Notes: generated by a model from the sequence alone, not told the origin. Positions 41,589-50,454 are shown, counted from the first letter of the stretch. The stretch is DNA of 64,000 nt from Lentzea sp. NBRC 105346 (GCF_030269605.1 NZ_BSTQ01000026.1:1-64000); one strand, 5' to 3'. Translations and numbers: made by a program.

Positions 41589-42802
41589 AGCGTTTCTGGC
41601 CGTGGCTGCGCCTGCTCCTCGCGGTCGCCGTACTGGCGGCGCTGGCGTGGAAGCTGGGCACCGGCGCGTTCGTGGACGGGCTGCGCGCGATCAACGCGTG
41701 GTCCGTGCTCGCCGCGCTGGGCATCGGGTTCGCGACGACCGTGCTGAGCGCGTGGCGCTGGAGCGTCGTCGCGCACAACCTCGGTCTGCCGCTCTCGCTG
41801 CGCACGGCCGTCGCGGACTACTACCGCGGCCTGTTCCTCAACTCGGTGCTGCCCGCCGGCGTGCTCGGTGACGTGCACCGCGCGGTCAACCACGGCCAGC
41901 AGTCCGGTGACGTCGGCCGTGGCGTGCGCGCCGTGGTGTTCGAGCGGTTCGCCGGCCAGATCGTGCTGATCGTCGTCGGCGTCGGCGTGCTGCTCACCCA
42001 GCGCACGCTGCCCGTCGACCTCGTGCCGAGCCGCGAGACCGTGCTGACCGCACTGGTGGTCCTGGGTGTCATGGTCACCGGCGCGGCGATGGTCGGCCGG
42101 GTGCGGCAGCTGCTGACGACGACCTGGCTGGACGCGCGGGCCGGGCTGTTCTCGCGGCACGCGCTGCCGCGGGTCACGTTCTCCTCGGCCGCGACGATCG
42201 CCGGCCACATCGCGATGTTCTACGTCGCGGCTCGTGTCGCGGGCTCCGAGGCGACGCTCGCGCAGCTCGTCCCGCTGTTCGTGCTGGCACTGCTGGTGAT
42301 GGCGGTGCCGATCAACATCGGCGGCTTCGGCCCGCGCGAGGCGTTCCTGGCCGTCGCGTTCGGCGCGTCCGGGCTCGGCGCCGCGCAGGGCGTGACGACC
42401 GCGGTGGTCTACGGCGTGCTCGCGATGATCGCCAGCCTGCCGGGCGCTGTCACGCTGTTCCGCAAGCGGTCAGTGCCAGACGTCCAGGTAGTCGCGGAAG
42501 GCGTCGACGAGCGCGGCGAGCAGGTCCTCGCCCTTGCGGGCGGTGGCGAGCGAGGCACGGCCGATCACGCCGGACTCGGTGTACGGCCCCATGCCCTGCG
42601 TGAGCAGGAACCGGCGCGACCCGCCGTCGTGGTCGCTGGTCTCGTAACCGGGCCTGAGGACCTCCGGGTGCGCGTGCAGGAGGAGCGAGACCTCGAGCTC
42701 GCCGGCGTGCATGTCCTCGTAGGCCGAGGCCTCCAGGCCCGCGGCCTCGCGGACGGCCTCCCAGTCCTCGAAACCGGGGAAGAGCGCCATGCGGCCGCGT
42801 GA
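41585..42802 (+). CDS. YbhN/AglD-type lysylphosphatidylglycerol-synthase-like membrane protein
   Basis: About 295 aa of real homology: 8 membrane helices of the UPF0104/LPG-synthase-TM fold (FLNSVLPAGVLGDVHRA, VFERFAGQIVLIVVGVGV, VPINIGGFGPREAFLAVAFG). Such proteins move or anchor lipid-linked groups. After LFRKRS (about 42470) the frame continues 110 codons antisense to the creatininase gene with an unnatural composition. The biological end is probably near 42480, and the downstream part may be an artefact of lost stop codons. Last gene of the PTPS-GT4-MT operon. Confidence 0.8.
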   Translation: MKRFWPWLRLLLAVAVLAALAWKLGTGAFVDGLRAINAWSVLAALGIGFATTVLSAWRWSVVAHNLGLPLSLRTAVADYYRGLFLNSVLPAGVLGDVHRAVNHGQQSGDVGRGVRAVVFERFAGQIVLIVVGVGVLLTQRTLPVDLVPSRETVLTALVVLGVMVTGAAMVGRVRQLLTTTWLDARAGLFSRHALPRVTFSSAATIAGHIAMFYVAARVAGSEATLAQLVPLFVLALLVMAVPINIGGFGPREAFLAVAFGASGLGAAQGVTTAVVYGVLAMIASLPGAVTLFRKRSVPDVQVVAEGVDERGEQVLALAGGGERGTADHAGLGVRPHALREQEPARPAVVVAGLVTGPEDLRVRVQEERDLELAGVHVLVGRGLQARGLADGLPVLETGEERHAAA

Positions 42803-43153
42803 CTCCTGGACCACGTTCTGCAGCACGTAGTTCCCGCCGTGCCCGTTGACGATCACGAGGTGCGGCACGCCCGAGCGTTCCAGTGACTCGGCGATGTCGG
42901 TGACGACCGAGTAGAGCGTTTTCGCCGAAATGCTCACGGTTCCGGGCCAAGCGGCGTGCTCGTGCGAACAAGAGATCGTGATGGGTGGCAGCAACAGGAC
43001 CGGGTACGTGTCCGCGATCGCGCGCGCGATGGTGTTCGCGATGATCGTGTCGGTGGCGAGCGGCAGGTACCGGCCGTGCTGCTCGAAGCTGCCGACCGGC
43101 AGCACCGCCACGGTGCGGTCGATGGCGTCCTCGGTGGTGTATGTGGGAATCAC
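42470..43153 (-). CDS. Creatininase-family amidohydrolase (FAPy-deformylase or MftE-like)
   Basis: 227 aa. Metal-site residues: Glu24 and His26 in PVGSFEQHGRYLPLATD (with Asp35), His105 in VNGHGGN, and DMHAGELE (about 148-154). The family includes creatininase, mycofactocin MftE and the archaeal FAPy deformylase ArfB. With no mycofactocin genes nearby but a FAPy-type RibA in the same cluster, deformylation of the RibA product is the most economical role (inference). Overlaps the MDR dehydrogenase gene by 4 bases. Confidence 0.8.
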   Translation of the reverse strand: MIPTYTTEDAIDRTVAVLPVGSFEQHGRYLPLATDTIIANTIARAIADTYPVLLLPPITISCSHEHAAWPGTVSISAKTLYSVVTDIAESLERSGVPHLVIVNGHGGNYVLQNVVQESRGRMALFPGFEDWEAVREAAGLEASAYEDMHAGELEVSLLLHAHPEVLRPGYETSDHDGGSRRFLLTQGMGPYTESGVIGRASLATARKGEDLLAALVDAFRDYLDVWH

Positions 43154-44118
43154 GAGGCGGCACCGTACTCAATCCGGTGGCACAGCGCGGGAATCTCGCC
43201 GCTCGCCAGCTTGGGCATCACGTCGGGCAGCTCGTCGAAGCGGCTCGAACCGGTGATCAACGCGTCGAACACCGGGCTCTTCAGCAGGTCCAGCGCGAGC
43301 CCGAGCCGGTCGGCGTACGAGCGGTCCGGGCGCCCGACCGTGCCGACCTGGCTGCTGCGGATCGTCAGGCGGCGCGAGTGGAAGTTCTCACCCAGCGGCA
43401 GGGAGATCCGCCGGTCGCCGTACCAGCTCAGCTCGACGACCGTGCCCTCCGCCTTGAGGAGCCGCAGCGACGTCTCCAGCCCGGCCTCGGTGGCACTCGC
43501 GTGGATGACGAGGTCGCGGCCCACGGTGGCGTTCTGGGGGAGCGCGAAACCGATGCCCAGCCGGTCCGCCACGGCCTGGCGGGCCGGATCGGCGTCGACC
43601 AGTTCCACCCGTGCGCCGGGGAAGCCCGCGAGGACCGCCGCGACGCTGCAGCCGACCATCCCGCCGCCGACGACCGTGACGCGGTCGCCGATCAACGGTT
43701 TGGCGTCCCACAGCGCGTTCACGGCCGTTTCGACGGTGCCCGCGAGAACCGCCCGTTCGGGTGGCACGTCGTCCGGCACGGGTGTGACGGCCGTCGCCGG
43801 GACGACGTAGTCGGTCTGATGTGGATAGAGGCAGAACACCGTGCGGCCTTTCAGGTCACCGGTTTCGACCACCCCCACGTTGAGGTATCCGTATTTCACC
43901 GGCCACGGAAAGTCACCCTCCTGGAAGGGGGCCCGCATCGAGTCGTACTGGTTCTCCGGCACTCGTCCTTGCCAGACAAGGGTTTCCGTGCCGCGGCTCA
44001 CCCCGGAGAACAGGGTCCGCACGACGACTTCACCCGGTTTCGGCTCGGGCAGCGTTTCGTCCCGAATCAAACCGTTTCCAGATGCATTGAGCCAGAATGC
44101 CCTTGCCGTACGTGTCAC
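43150..44118 (-). CDS. MDR-family (BchC-like) alcohol dehydrogenase
   Basis: 322 aa. Instead of the catalytic-zinc Cys it has TLFSGVSRGTE, as in BchC-type and related MDR enzymes. The NAD(P) fold VTVVGGGMVGCSVAAVLAG is intact, with VELVDADP as the cofactor-specificity loop (Asp, so NAD-like). Substrate unknown. GTG 44118 with GAGG upstream. It is divergent from the CDP-alcohol phosphotransferase gene across 43 bases and co-transcribed with the creatininase gene. Confidence 0.8.
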   Translation of the reverse strand: MTRTARAFWLNASGNGLIRDETLPEPKPGEVVVRTLFSGVSRGTETLVWQGRVPENQYDSMRAPFQEGDFPWPVKYGYLNVGVVETGDLKGRTVFCLYPHQTDYVVPATAVTPVPDDVPPERAVLAGTVETAVNALWDAKPLIGDRVTVVGGGMVGCSVAAVLAGFPGARVELVDADPARQAVADRLGIGFALPQNATVGRDLVIHASATEAGLETSLRLLKAEGTVVELSWYGDRRISLPLGENFHSRRLTIRSSQVGTVGRPDRSYADRLGLALDLLKSPVFDALITGSSRFDELPDVMPKLASGEIPALCHRIEYGAAS

Positions 44119-44161
44119 TTGAGGAACCTCCGAGAGCGGGGCACAGCCAAGAGGGGCACCG

Positions 44162-44902
44162 ATGATCACACTTCACCACAAGACCGGGCCGGTCGTGCAA
44201 GAGCAGGCCATCTGGGCCGGCGGGCAGTTCCTGTTGCTCGGCGTGCTCGGCGGGACGATCGGGCTGGGCGGGCTCGGGTGGGCCGCCGGTCTCGCGTACG
44301 GCTTCGCCACGTGGGCGCTGCTCAGCTACGCGCTGCAGCGGTCCGGCACGTCGCTCGGCCCGGCCGACCGCGTGACCCTCGGCCGCGGGCTGCTCGTCGG
44401 CGCGGTCACCGCGCTCGTGGCCGACCGTGCGGACGAGGGCATCCCGACCACCATCGTCGTCACGTTCGCCGCCATCGCGCTGGCGCTGGACTTCGTGGAC
44501 GGCCAGGTCGCCCGCAGGACCGGGACCGCCTCCCGGCTCGGCGCGCGGTTCGACATGGAGGTCGACGCGTTCCTCATCCTGGTGCTGAGCGCGTACGTGG
44601 CGCTGTCGTTCGGGCCGTGGGTGCTCGCGATCGGAGCCATGCGGTACGTGTTCGTGGCATTCTCCTGGAAGCTGCGCTGGATGCGCGGTTCGCTCCCGCA
44701 CTCGATGGCCCGCAAGACCGTGGCCGCGGTGCAGGGAATCGTGCTCGTCGTCGCGGCCTCCGGCGTCTTCCCGTTCGGTGCCGTGCTGGTCGCGCTCGCG
44801 CTCGCGTCGCTCGTGTGGTCGTTCGGCCGCGACGTGCTCTGGCTCTGGAACGCTCGAGTGGCGGCGCCCTCGGCAACGGTGGAAGGATCTGTCCGTGTCT
44901 GA
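44162..44902 (+). CDS. CDP-alcohol phosphatidyltransferase
   Basis: 246 aa membrane protein. The full catalytic motif D110-x2-D113-G114-x2-A117-R118-x8-G127-x3-D131-x3-D135 is present, so it should join a CDP-linked lipid or alcohol to another alcohol, releasing CMP. Five or six membrane helices. The downstream DoxX gene overlaps it by 8 bases. In this cluster it could lipid-anchor the pathway product. Confidence 0.85.
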   Translation: MITLHHKTGPVVQEQAIWAGGQFLLLGVLGGTIGLGGLGWAAGLAYGFATWALLSYALQRSGTSLGPADRVTLGRGLLVGAVTALVADRADEGIPTTIVVTFAAIALALDFVDGQVARRTGTASRLGARFDMEVDAFLILVLSAYVALSFGPWVLAIGAMRYVFVAFSWKLRWMRGSLPHSMARKTVAAVQGIVLVVAASGVFPFGAVLVALALASLVWSFGRDVLWLWNARVAAPSATVEGSVRV

Positions 44903-45308
44903 TCAGGCAGCGCAGTCCACGGGTGCGCGCATCGGGAACATCGCGCTCTGGGCGCTTCAGATTCTGCTGGCCGCCTACTTCGTGTACAGCGGCTTCATGT
45001 TGTTCGGCGATGGTCTCGTGCGGAAGTTCGACGAGATCGGCTTCGGGCAGTGGCTCCGATACCTCACCGGTGTGCTCGAGATTCTCGGTGCGCTGGGGCT
45101 GCTGATTCCCCGGCTGTGCGGGCTCGCCGCGCTGGGGCTGGTCGGGATCATGGTCGGCGCCGTCGGCACCGAGCTGTTCCTGCTGGCGCACGGCGACGCG
45201 AAGCTGCCCGCGCTGCTCGGTCTCGTGGCGCTCGTCATCGCGTACTTCCGCCGCGACACCATCCAGTACCTCTTCGCCCTCGTCACGCGCACCGAGCGCT
45301 CAGCCTGA
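44895..45308 (+). CDS. DoxX-family membrane protein
   Basis: 137 aa from GTG 44895, four membrane helices of the DoxX/DoxD type (LQILLAAYFVYSGFMLFG, RYLTGVLEILGALGLLIPRLCGLAALGLVGIMVGAV). DoxX proteins are linked to redox homeostasis in mycobacteria, but the exact reaction is unknown. Overlaps the CDP-alcohol transferase by 8 bases. Confidence 0.82.
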   Translation: MSDQAAQSTGARIGNIALWALQILLAAYFVYSGFMLFGDGLVRKFDEIGFGQWLRYLTGVLEILGALGLLIPRLCGLAALGLVGIMVGAVGTELFLLAHGDAKLPALLGLVALVIAYFRRDTIQYLFALVTRTERSA

Positions 45309-45391
45309 CGGGCTAAGCCGGACACTCCGGCACGAGCCGGGCGCTTGCTGGCAGGATGGTGTGATCAGGTGCGCGTGAAGAGGTGGTCACC

Positions 45392-45904
45392 GTGACGAGT
45401 CCGTTCTCCGCTCAGAACCGGCCGGGTGTCCCGCCGCGCCTGCCCACGCCGCCGACGGGCTGGCCGGTCGGCTCGTACGCCACCTACGAGGAGGCGCAGC
45501 GGGCCGTCGACTTCCTCGCGATGGAGGACTTCCCGGTCCAGGACGTCACGATCGTCGGCGTCGACCTCATGCTCGTCGAGCGGGTCACCGGGAAGCTGAC
45601 CTGGGGCCGCGTGCTGGCGACCGGTGCCGCCTCCGGCGCCTGGTTCGGCCTGTTCGTCGGGCTGCTGCTGACGCTGTTCAGCACCACGCCCGGCGTGAAC
45701 CCCGGTCCGGTGCTGGTCGGCCTGGTCACGGGTGTCTTCTTCGGATTGGTATTCGCCGCCGTCGGGTACGGGTCGGCTCGCGGCAAGCGGGACTTCCAGT
45801 CCGCCAGCCAGCTGGTCGCCGGCCGATACGACGTGCTGTGTCAGCCTTCCTCGGCCGAACGCGGGCGTGACCTGCTCGCCAAGCTGGCCATGCGGCCCAA
45901 CTAG
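45392..45904 (+). CDS. General stress protein 17M-like membrane protein (Rv1234-like)
   Basis: 170 aa from GTG 45392, favoured over GTG 45383 because AAGAGGTGG lies just upstream. The GSP17M/YflT domain (VGSYATYEEAQRAVDFLAMEDFPVQDVTIVGVDLMLVERV) is followed by two membrane helices with Gly-rich turns. Rv1234 holds the same place upstream of lpqY. The stop TAG is part of a long palindrome. Confidence 0.82.
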   Translation: MTSPFSAQNRPGVPPRLPTPPTGWPVGSYATYEEAQRAVDFLAMEDFPVQDVTIVGVDLMLVERVTGKLTWGRVLATGAASGAWFGLFVGLLLTLFSTTPGVNPGPVLVGLVTGVFFGLVFAAVGYGSARGKRDFQSASQLVAGRYDVLCQPSSAERGRDLLAKLAMRPN

Positions 45905-46012
45905 TGGCGCGTGACTCGCAACGTTGACGGTGAATCCACGCTCAGCGGGACGCCTCGCGGCACCGGCCCCACGCGCAGATTCCCACGGCAACGTCGCGAG
46001 CCACGCCACTAG
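45901..46012. repeat. Long palindrome between the stress protein and lpqY
   Basis: CTAGTGGCG...CTCGCAACGTTG (45901-45926) pairs with CAACGTCGCGAGCCACGCCACTAG (45989-46012), with a 2-base bulge and few mismatches. A weaker inner pairing joins 45927-45942 and 45972-45988. It includes the stop codon of the upstream gene. Size and nesting resemble the element at 28209-28318. Confidence 0.8.
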
Positions 46013-46040
46013 ATCTTTCCCCATAAAGATCGACGAAAGT

Positions 46041-46061
46041 AACGATTGGTTCTGAATCGTT
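46041..46061. promoter_or_regulatory. Inverted repeat AACGATT-N7-AATCGTT upstream of lpqY
   Basis: A 7-base dyad 136 bases before the lpqY start, the only A/T-rich spot of this gap. A candidate site for a sugar-responsive repressor of the trehalose importer. No regulator gene is adjacent. Confidence 0.35.
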
Positions 46062-46196
46062 GCTCCGGTTGGTTGCGGCTCCTGATCACCAGGCCTAGGT
46101 TCGTTGCACCGGTACGCCCGGTGCGGCCGGTGGCACGACGGGGTGCCGGGCTCAGCGGTCTGGCTCCTCCGTGTAGTCGGGAAGGAGGCAGGGCCG

Positions 46197-47453
46197 ATGA
46201 GGGGCGCGAAACGGCGCCGCAGGCTCGTAGCCGCAGTGGGGGCCGCCTTGGTGGCGGTGCCCGGAATAGCGGCGTGCGGGTCGGGTGGCGACGGGATCAC
46301 CGTCAACGTCTACAAGTACAACCAAGAGAACTTCCAGACGATCGTCGACAACTGCAACAAGAAAGCCGGCGGCAAGTACAAGATCGTCTACAACAAGCTG
46401 CCGCGTGAGGCCGATGGTCAGCGCGAACAGATGGTCCGCAGACTCGCGGCCGAGGACGACAGCATGGACGTCCTGGCGCTGGATGTCACGTGGACCGCCG
46501 AGCTGGCGAAAGCGGGCTGGATCAAGGAGTTCACGGGTCAGGTCAAGTCGCAGGTGACGAACGGGACGTTGCAGACCCCGTTGGACACCGCGACGTACGA
46601 GGGCAAGCTCTACGGCGCCCCGGACAACACCAACGTGCAGCTGCTCTGGTACCGCGCGGACCTCGTCTCCTCCCCGCCGGAGACGTGGGACGAGATGATC
46701 AAGCAGGCCGAGGACCTGGTCGCACAGGGCAAACCGGGCCTGATCGTGGGGCAGGGCAAGCAGTACGAGGGCCTGGTCGTGCTGTTCAACACCCTGGTGA
46801 ACTCCAACGGTGGCACGATCCTCGACGAGAACGGCACCAAGGCGATCGTCGACGACAAGGCCGTGGAAGCGTTGGCGGCGTTGAAGAAGCTCGCCACGTC
46901 CAAGGCGATCGACCCGTCCTTCTCCAACTCCACAGAGGACCCCGCGCGGTTGCTCATGGAGTCCGGCAAGGCCGCGTTCGAGCTCAACTGGCCGTACGTC
47001 TACGCGGCGGCACAGAAGAAGCCCGACTTCGCCAAGAACTTCAAATGGGCGCCCTACCCGTCCGTCGGTGGTGGGTCGTCCAAGGTGACCGTCGGTGGCA
47101 TCAACTACGCGGTCAGCAACTACACCAGGCACCCGGACGAGGCGTTCGACGCCGTGCTGTGCCTGCGCGGCGCGGAGAGCCAGAAGACCGCCGCCATCAA
47201 GGACGGTGTGCCACCGACCATCAAGGACGTCTACGACGACCCCGAGATGGCCAAGGCGTACCCGATGAAGGACGCGATCCTGGAGACGCTCGAGAACGCC
47301 AGCGTGCGGCCGCGCACCCCGGCGTACCAGAACGTCTCGACGGTGATCTCCACCGTCCTGTCGCCGCCGGGCAGCATCGACCCGAAGGCCACCGGGGACC
47401 GCTTGCGCACGGAACTGCAGAACGCACTCGACTCCAAGGGGGTGCTGCCGTGA
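46197..47453 (+). CDS. lpqY: Trehalose ABC importer, substrate-binding lipoprotein
   Basis: 418 aa. GAAGGAGG lies 8 bases before ATG 46197. The signal peptide ends in a lipobox (PGIAAC). The mature part is a type-1 sugar-binding protein (VNVYKYNQENFQTIVDNCNKK, GAPDNTNVQLLWYRADL, ETWDEMIKQAEDL). It is first in lpqY-sugA-sugB-sugC, which in mycobacteria recycles trehalose released from mycolate transfer. Assignment rests on gene order and similarity. A host without mycolates may use it for trehalose or another disaccharide. Confidence 0.87.
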   Translation: MRGAKRRRRLVAAVGAALVAVPGIAACGSGGDGITVNVYKYNQENFQTIVDNCNKKAGGKYKIVYNKLPREADGQREQMVRRLAAEDDSMDVLALDVTWTAELAKAGWIKEFTGQVKSQVTNGTLQTPLDTATYEGKLYGAPDNTNVQLLWYRADLVSSPPETWDEMIKQAEDLVAQGKPGLIVGQGKQYEGLVVLFNTLVNSNGGTILDENGTKAIVDDKAVEALAALKKLATSKAIDPSFSNSTEDPARLLMESGKAAFELNWPYVYAAAQKKPDFAKNFKWAPYPSVGGGSSKVTVGGINYAVSNYTRHPDEAFDAVLCLRGAESQKTAAIKDGVPPTIKDVYDDPEMAKAYPMKDAILETLENASVRPRTPAYQNVSTVISTVLSPPGSIDPKATGDRLRTELQNALDSKGVLP

Positions 47454-48403
47454 GCCACGCGGTTACCGAAACGCCTGGCGTGACAACGGAAACCACCGCT
47501 GACACGAAGAAGAAGGCCGTGCTGAGCGAGGGCAAGAGGGCCGAGCGCAAGCTGGGCTGGCTGCTCTGCGCACCGGCGGCGATCACCATGATCGCCGTCA
47601 CCGGCTGGCCGATCGTGTACTCGATCTGGTTGTCGTTGCAGCGCTACGACCTGAAGTTCCCCGACCGCGTCGAGTTCGTCGGACTCGACAACTACATCAC
47701 CGTGCTGAGCAGCCCCTACTGGTGGAACGCCGTGTGGGTGACGGTCGTGCTGACCGTCATCTCCGTGGCGATCGAACTGGTGCTCGGCATGGGGCTCGCG
47801 CTGATCATGCACCGGGCGTTGGTCGGGCGCGGCATCGTCCGCACCACCTCGCTCATCCCGTACGGCATCGTCACGGTCGTCGCCGCGTTCTCGTGGCGGT
47901 TCGCCTGGACGCCGGGAACCGGTTACCTGTCCGAGCTGGCCGGTGGCGAGCCCGTACTGACCGAGAAGCTGCCCGCGTTGATGGTGGTCACCCTGGCCGA
48001 GGTCTGGAAGACCACGCCGTTCATGGCGCTGCTGCTGATGGCCGGTCTCGCGCTCGTTCCGGACGACCTGCTGAAGGCCGCCGCGATGGACGGCGCCTCG
48101 GCGTGGCAGCGGTTCATCAAGATCACCGTGCCGATCATGAAGCCGGCGATCCTGGTGGCACTGCTGTTCCGCACGCTCGACGCGTTCCGCATCTTCGACA
48201 ACCTGTTCGTGCTCACCGCGGGTTCGCAGGGCACATCGTCGGTGTCGATGCTGACCTACAACAACCTGATCAAGGGGTTGAACCTCGGCATCGGATCCAC
48301 GATGTCCGTGCTCATCTTCCTGATGGTGGCGCTGATCGCGTTCATCTTCATCAAGTTGTTCGGCACCGCTGCCCCTGGCAGTGACACCGGAGGGAGGCGC
48401 TGA
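47450..48403 (+). CDS. sugA: Sugar ABC importer permease SugA
   Basis: 317 aa from GTG 47450 (GTGA overlap with lpqY). MalF-type permease with six membrane helices after a charged cytoplasmic start. The EAA loop that contacts the ATPase is visible as LLKAAAMDGASAWQRFIKITVPIMKPA. The stop overlaps the sugB ATG (TGATG). Confidence 0.88.
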   Translation: MSHAVTETPGVTTETTADTKKKAVLSEGKRAERKLGWLLCAPAAITMIAVTGWPIVYSIWLSLQRYDLKFPDRVEFVGLDNYITVLSSPYWWNAVWVTVVLTVISVAIELVLGMGLALIMHRALVGRGIVRTTSLIPYGIVTVVAAFSWRFAWTPGTGYLSELAGGEPVLTEKLPALMVVTLAEVWKTTPFMALLLMAGLALVPDDLLKAAAMDGASAWQRFIKITVPIMKPAILVALLFRTLDAFRIFDNLFVLTAGSQGTSSVSMLTYNNLIKGLNLGIGSTMSVLIFLMVALIAFIFIKLFGTAAPGSDTGGRR

Positions 48404-49248
48404 TGGCCGGCATCGGTGGAGCCGAGACCACCCAGAAGAAAGTCGGCTGGAGCCTGCTCAACCTCGTCGTCGTGATCTACGCGCTGTTCCCGGTGCTGTG
48501 GATCCTGTCGCTGTCGTTGAAGTCGTCCAAGACGCTGGCGGACGGCAACCTGATCCCACGCGAGATCAGCTTCGAGAACTACCGGAACATCTTCGCCACC
48601 ACGGAGTTCGTCCGCGCACTGGCCAACTCGATCGGCATCGCGATCATCGCGACGGCGATCGCGGTCGTGTTCGGCACGATGGCCGCGTACGCCATCGCGC
48701 GGCTCGACTTCCCCGGCAAGAACCTGCTGGTCGGTGTCTCCCTGCTGATCGCGATGTTCCCGCAGGTGTCGCTGGTGTCGCCGTTGTTCGAGATCGAGCG
48801 TGGTCTCGGCATCTTCGACACCTGGCCCGGCCTGATCCTGCCGTACATCACGTTCGCGCTGCCGCTGGCGATCTACACGCTGTCGGCGTTCTTCCGCGAG
48901 ATCCCCTGGGAGCTCGAGAAGGCGGCCAAGATGGACGGCGCGACGCCGGGACAGGCGTTCCGCAAGGTGATCGCGCCGCTCGCGGCACCCGGTGTCTTCA
49001 CCACCGCGATCCTCGTGTTCATCTTCTGCTGGAACGACTTCCTGTTCGCGATCTCGCTGACGTCGACCGAGCAGTCGCGGACGGTGCCTGCGGCGCTGTC
49101 GTTCTTCACCGGCAGCTCGCAGTTCGAGGACCCGGCCGGGTCGATCTCCGCGGCCGCCGTGGTGATCACGATCCCGATCATCCTCTTCGTGTTGTTCTTC
49201 CAGCGCCGCATCGTCGCGGGCCTGACCTCCGGCGCCGTCAAGGGGTGA
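48403..49248 (+). CDS. sugB: Sugar ABC importer permease SugB
   Basis: 281 aa, MalG-type permease with six membrane helices and an EAA loop (LEKAAKMDGATPGQAFRKVIAPLAAPG). Ends 8 bases before the sugC ATG. Forms the translocation pore with SugA. Confidence 0.88.
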   Translation: MAGIGGAETTQKKVGWSLLNLVVVIYALFPVLWILSLSLKSSKTLADGNLIPREISFENYRNIFATTEFVRALANSIGIAIIATAIAVVFGTMAAYAIARLDFPGKNLLVGVSLLIAMFPQVSLVSPLFEIERGLGIFDTWPGLILPYITFALPLAIYTLSAFFREIPWELEKAAKMDGATPGQAFRKVIAPLAAPGVFTTAILVFIFCWNDFLFAISLTSTEQSRTVPAALSFFTGSSQFEDPAGSISAAAVVITIPIILFVLFFQRRIVAGLTSGAVKG

Positions 49249-49255
49249 GTTGCGA

Positions 49256-50440
49256 ATGGCAGAGATAGTTCTGGACAAGGTGACCAAGAGGTACCCCGAC
49301 GGCGCACTGGCCGTGCAGGAGGTCAACCTCGAGATCGCCGACGGTGAGTTCATCATCCTGGTCGGACCGTCCGGCTGCGGGAAGTCCACCACGCTCAACA
49401 TGATCGCGGGCCTGGAGGACATCACCGACGGCGAGCTGCGCATCGGCGGACAGCGCGTCAACGAGCGGGCGCCGAAGGACCGGGACATCGCGATGGTGTT
49501 CCAGTCCTACGCGCTCTACCCGCACATGACGGTGAAGGAGAACATGGCCTTCCCGTTGCGGCTGGCGAAGGTCGACAACGCCACGGTCGAGCGCAAGGTC
49601 TCGGAGGCCGCGGAGATCCTGGATCTCACGCAGCACCTCGACCGCAAACCGTCCAACCTGTCCGGTGGCCAGCGCCAGCGGGTCGCCATGGGACGCGCGA
49701 TCGTGCGCAGCCCCAAGGCGTTCCTCATGGACGAGCCGCTGTCCAACCTGGACGCGAAGCTGCGCGTGCAGATGCGCACCTCGGTGTCGCGCCTGCAGAA
49801 GCAGCTCGGCACGACCACGGTGTACGTCACGCACGACCAGACCGAGGCCATGACGCTCGGCGACCGCGTCGTTGTCATGCGCGGCGGCATCGTGCAGCAG
49901 ATCGGCGCACCGCAGTTCCTGTACGACAACCCGGCGAACCTGTTCGTCGCGGGGTTCATCGGCTCCCCGTCGATGAACTTCGTCCCCGCGACGATCGAGG
50001 ACGGCTCGCTGCGGTCGGCGCTCGGCACGGTCACGATGACCGACCGTGTCCGCCGGCTGCTGGAGGGCGCCGACGCACCTCGTGAAGTGATCATGGGCAT
50101 CCGCCCGGAGCACTTCGAGGACGCCGCGCTGGTGGAGGCCTCCGCGCGTTCCGCCGGCTGCACGTTCGACTCGCAGGTCGAGGTGCTCGAGTCCATGGGA
50201 TCGGACAAGTACGCCTACTTCAGCCTCAGCGGCGAAGCGGCGTCGGCGGCCGACCTGGAGGACCTCGCCGCGGACGCCCACGCCGAGGACGTCCCCGGTG
50301 GCGGCATTTCGTTGGTGACGCGCCTTTCGTCCGCTTCCGGCGCGCGCGAGGGCGAGTCCGCGGAGATCTGGTTCGACGCGGACAAGGTGCAGTTGTTCGA
50401 CCCGTCGTCCGGTAAGAACCTGACATACACGGAACGCTGA
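49256..50440 (+). CDS. sugC: Sugar ABC importer ATPase SugC
   Basis: 394 aa from ATG 49256 (a TTG at 49250 is in frame). Walker A GPSGCGKST, Q-loop VFQSYALYPHM, signature LSGGQRQRV, Walker B FLMDEPLSNLD, switch YVTHDQ. The C-terminal TOBE/MalK-like regulatory domain starts about 240 (IGSPSMNFVPATI). It is expected to power LpqY-SugAB. It could also energise other sugar importers, as MsiK does (possible, not shown). Confidence 0.88.
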   Translation: MAEIVLDKVTKRYPDGALAVQEVNLEIADGEFIILVGPSGCGKSTTLNMIAGLEDITDGELRIGGQRVNERAPKDRDIAMVFQSYALYPHMTVKENMAFPLRLAKVDNATVERKVSEAAEILDLTQHLDRKPSNLSGGQRQRVAMGRAIVRSPKAFLMDEPLSNLDAKLRVQMRTSVSRLQKQLGTTTVYVTHDQTEAMTLGDRVVVMRGGIVQQIGAPQFLYDNPANLFVAGFIGSPSMNFVPATIEDGSLRSALGTVTMTDRVRRLLEGADAPREVIMGIRPEHFEDAALVEASARSAGCTFDSQVEVLESMGSDKYAYFSLSGEAASAADLEDLAADAHAEDVPGGGISLVTRLSSASGAREGESAEIWFDADKVQLFDPSSGKNLTYTER

Positions 50441-50454
50441 ATTCTCGTTTTTAG

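Noticed and set aside
42470..43153. Creatininase gene as mycofactocin MftE
   Set aside because: No mftA-D genes, radical-SAM maturase or mycofactocin precursor in the window. The RibA/PTPS-like neighbours fit an ArfB-type role better.
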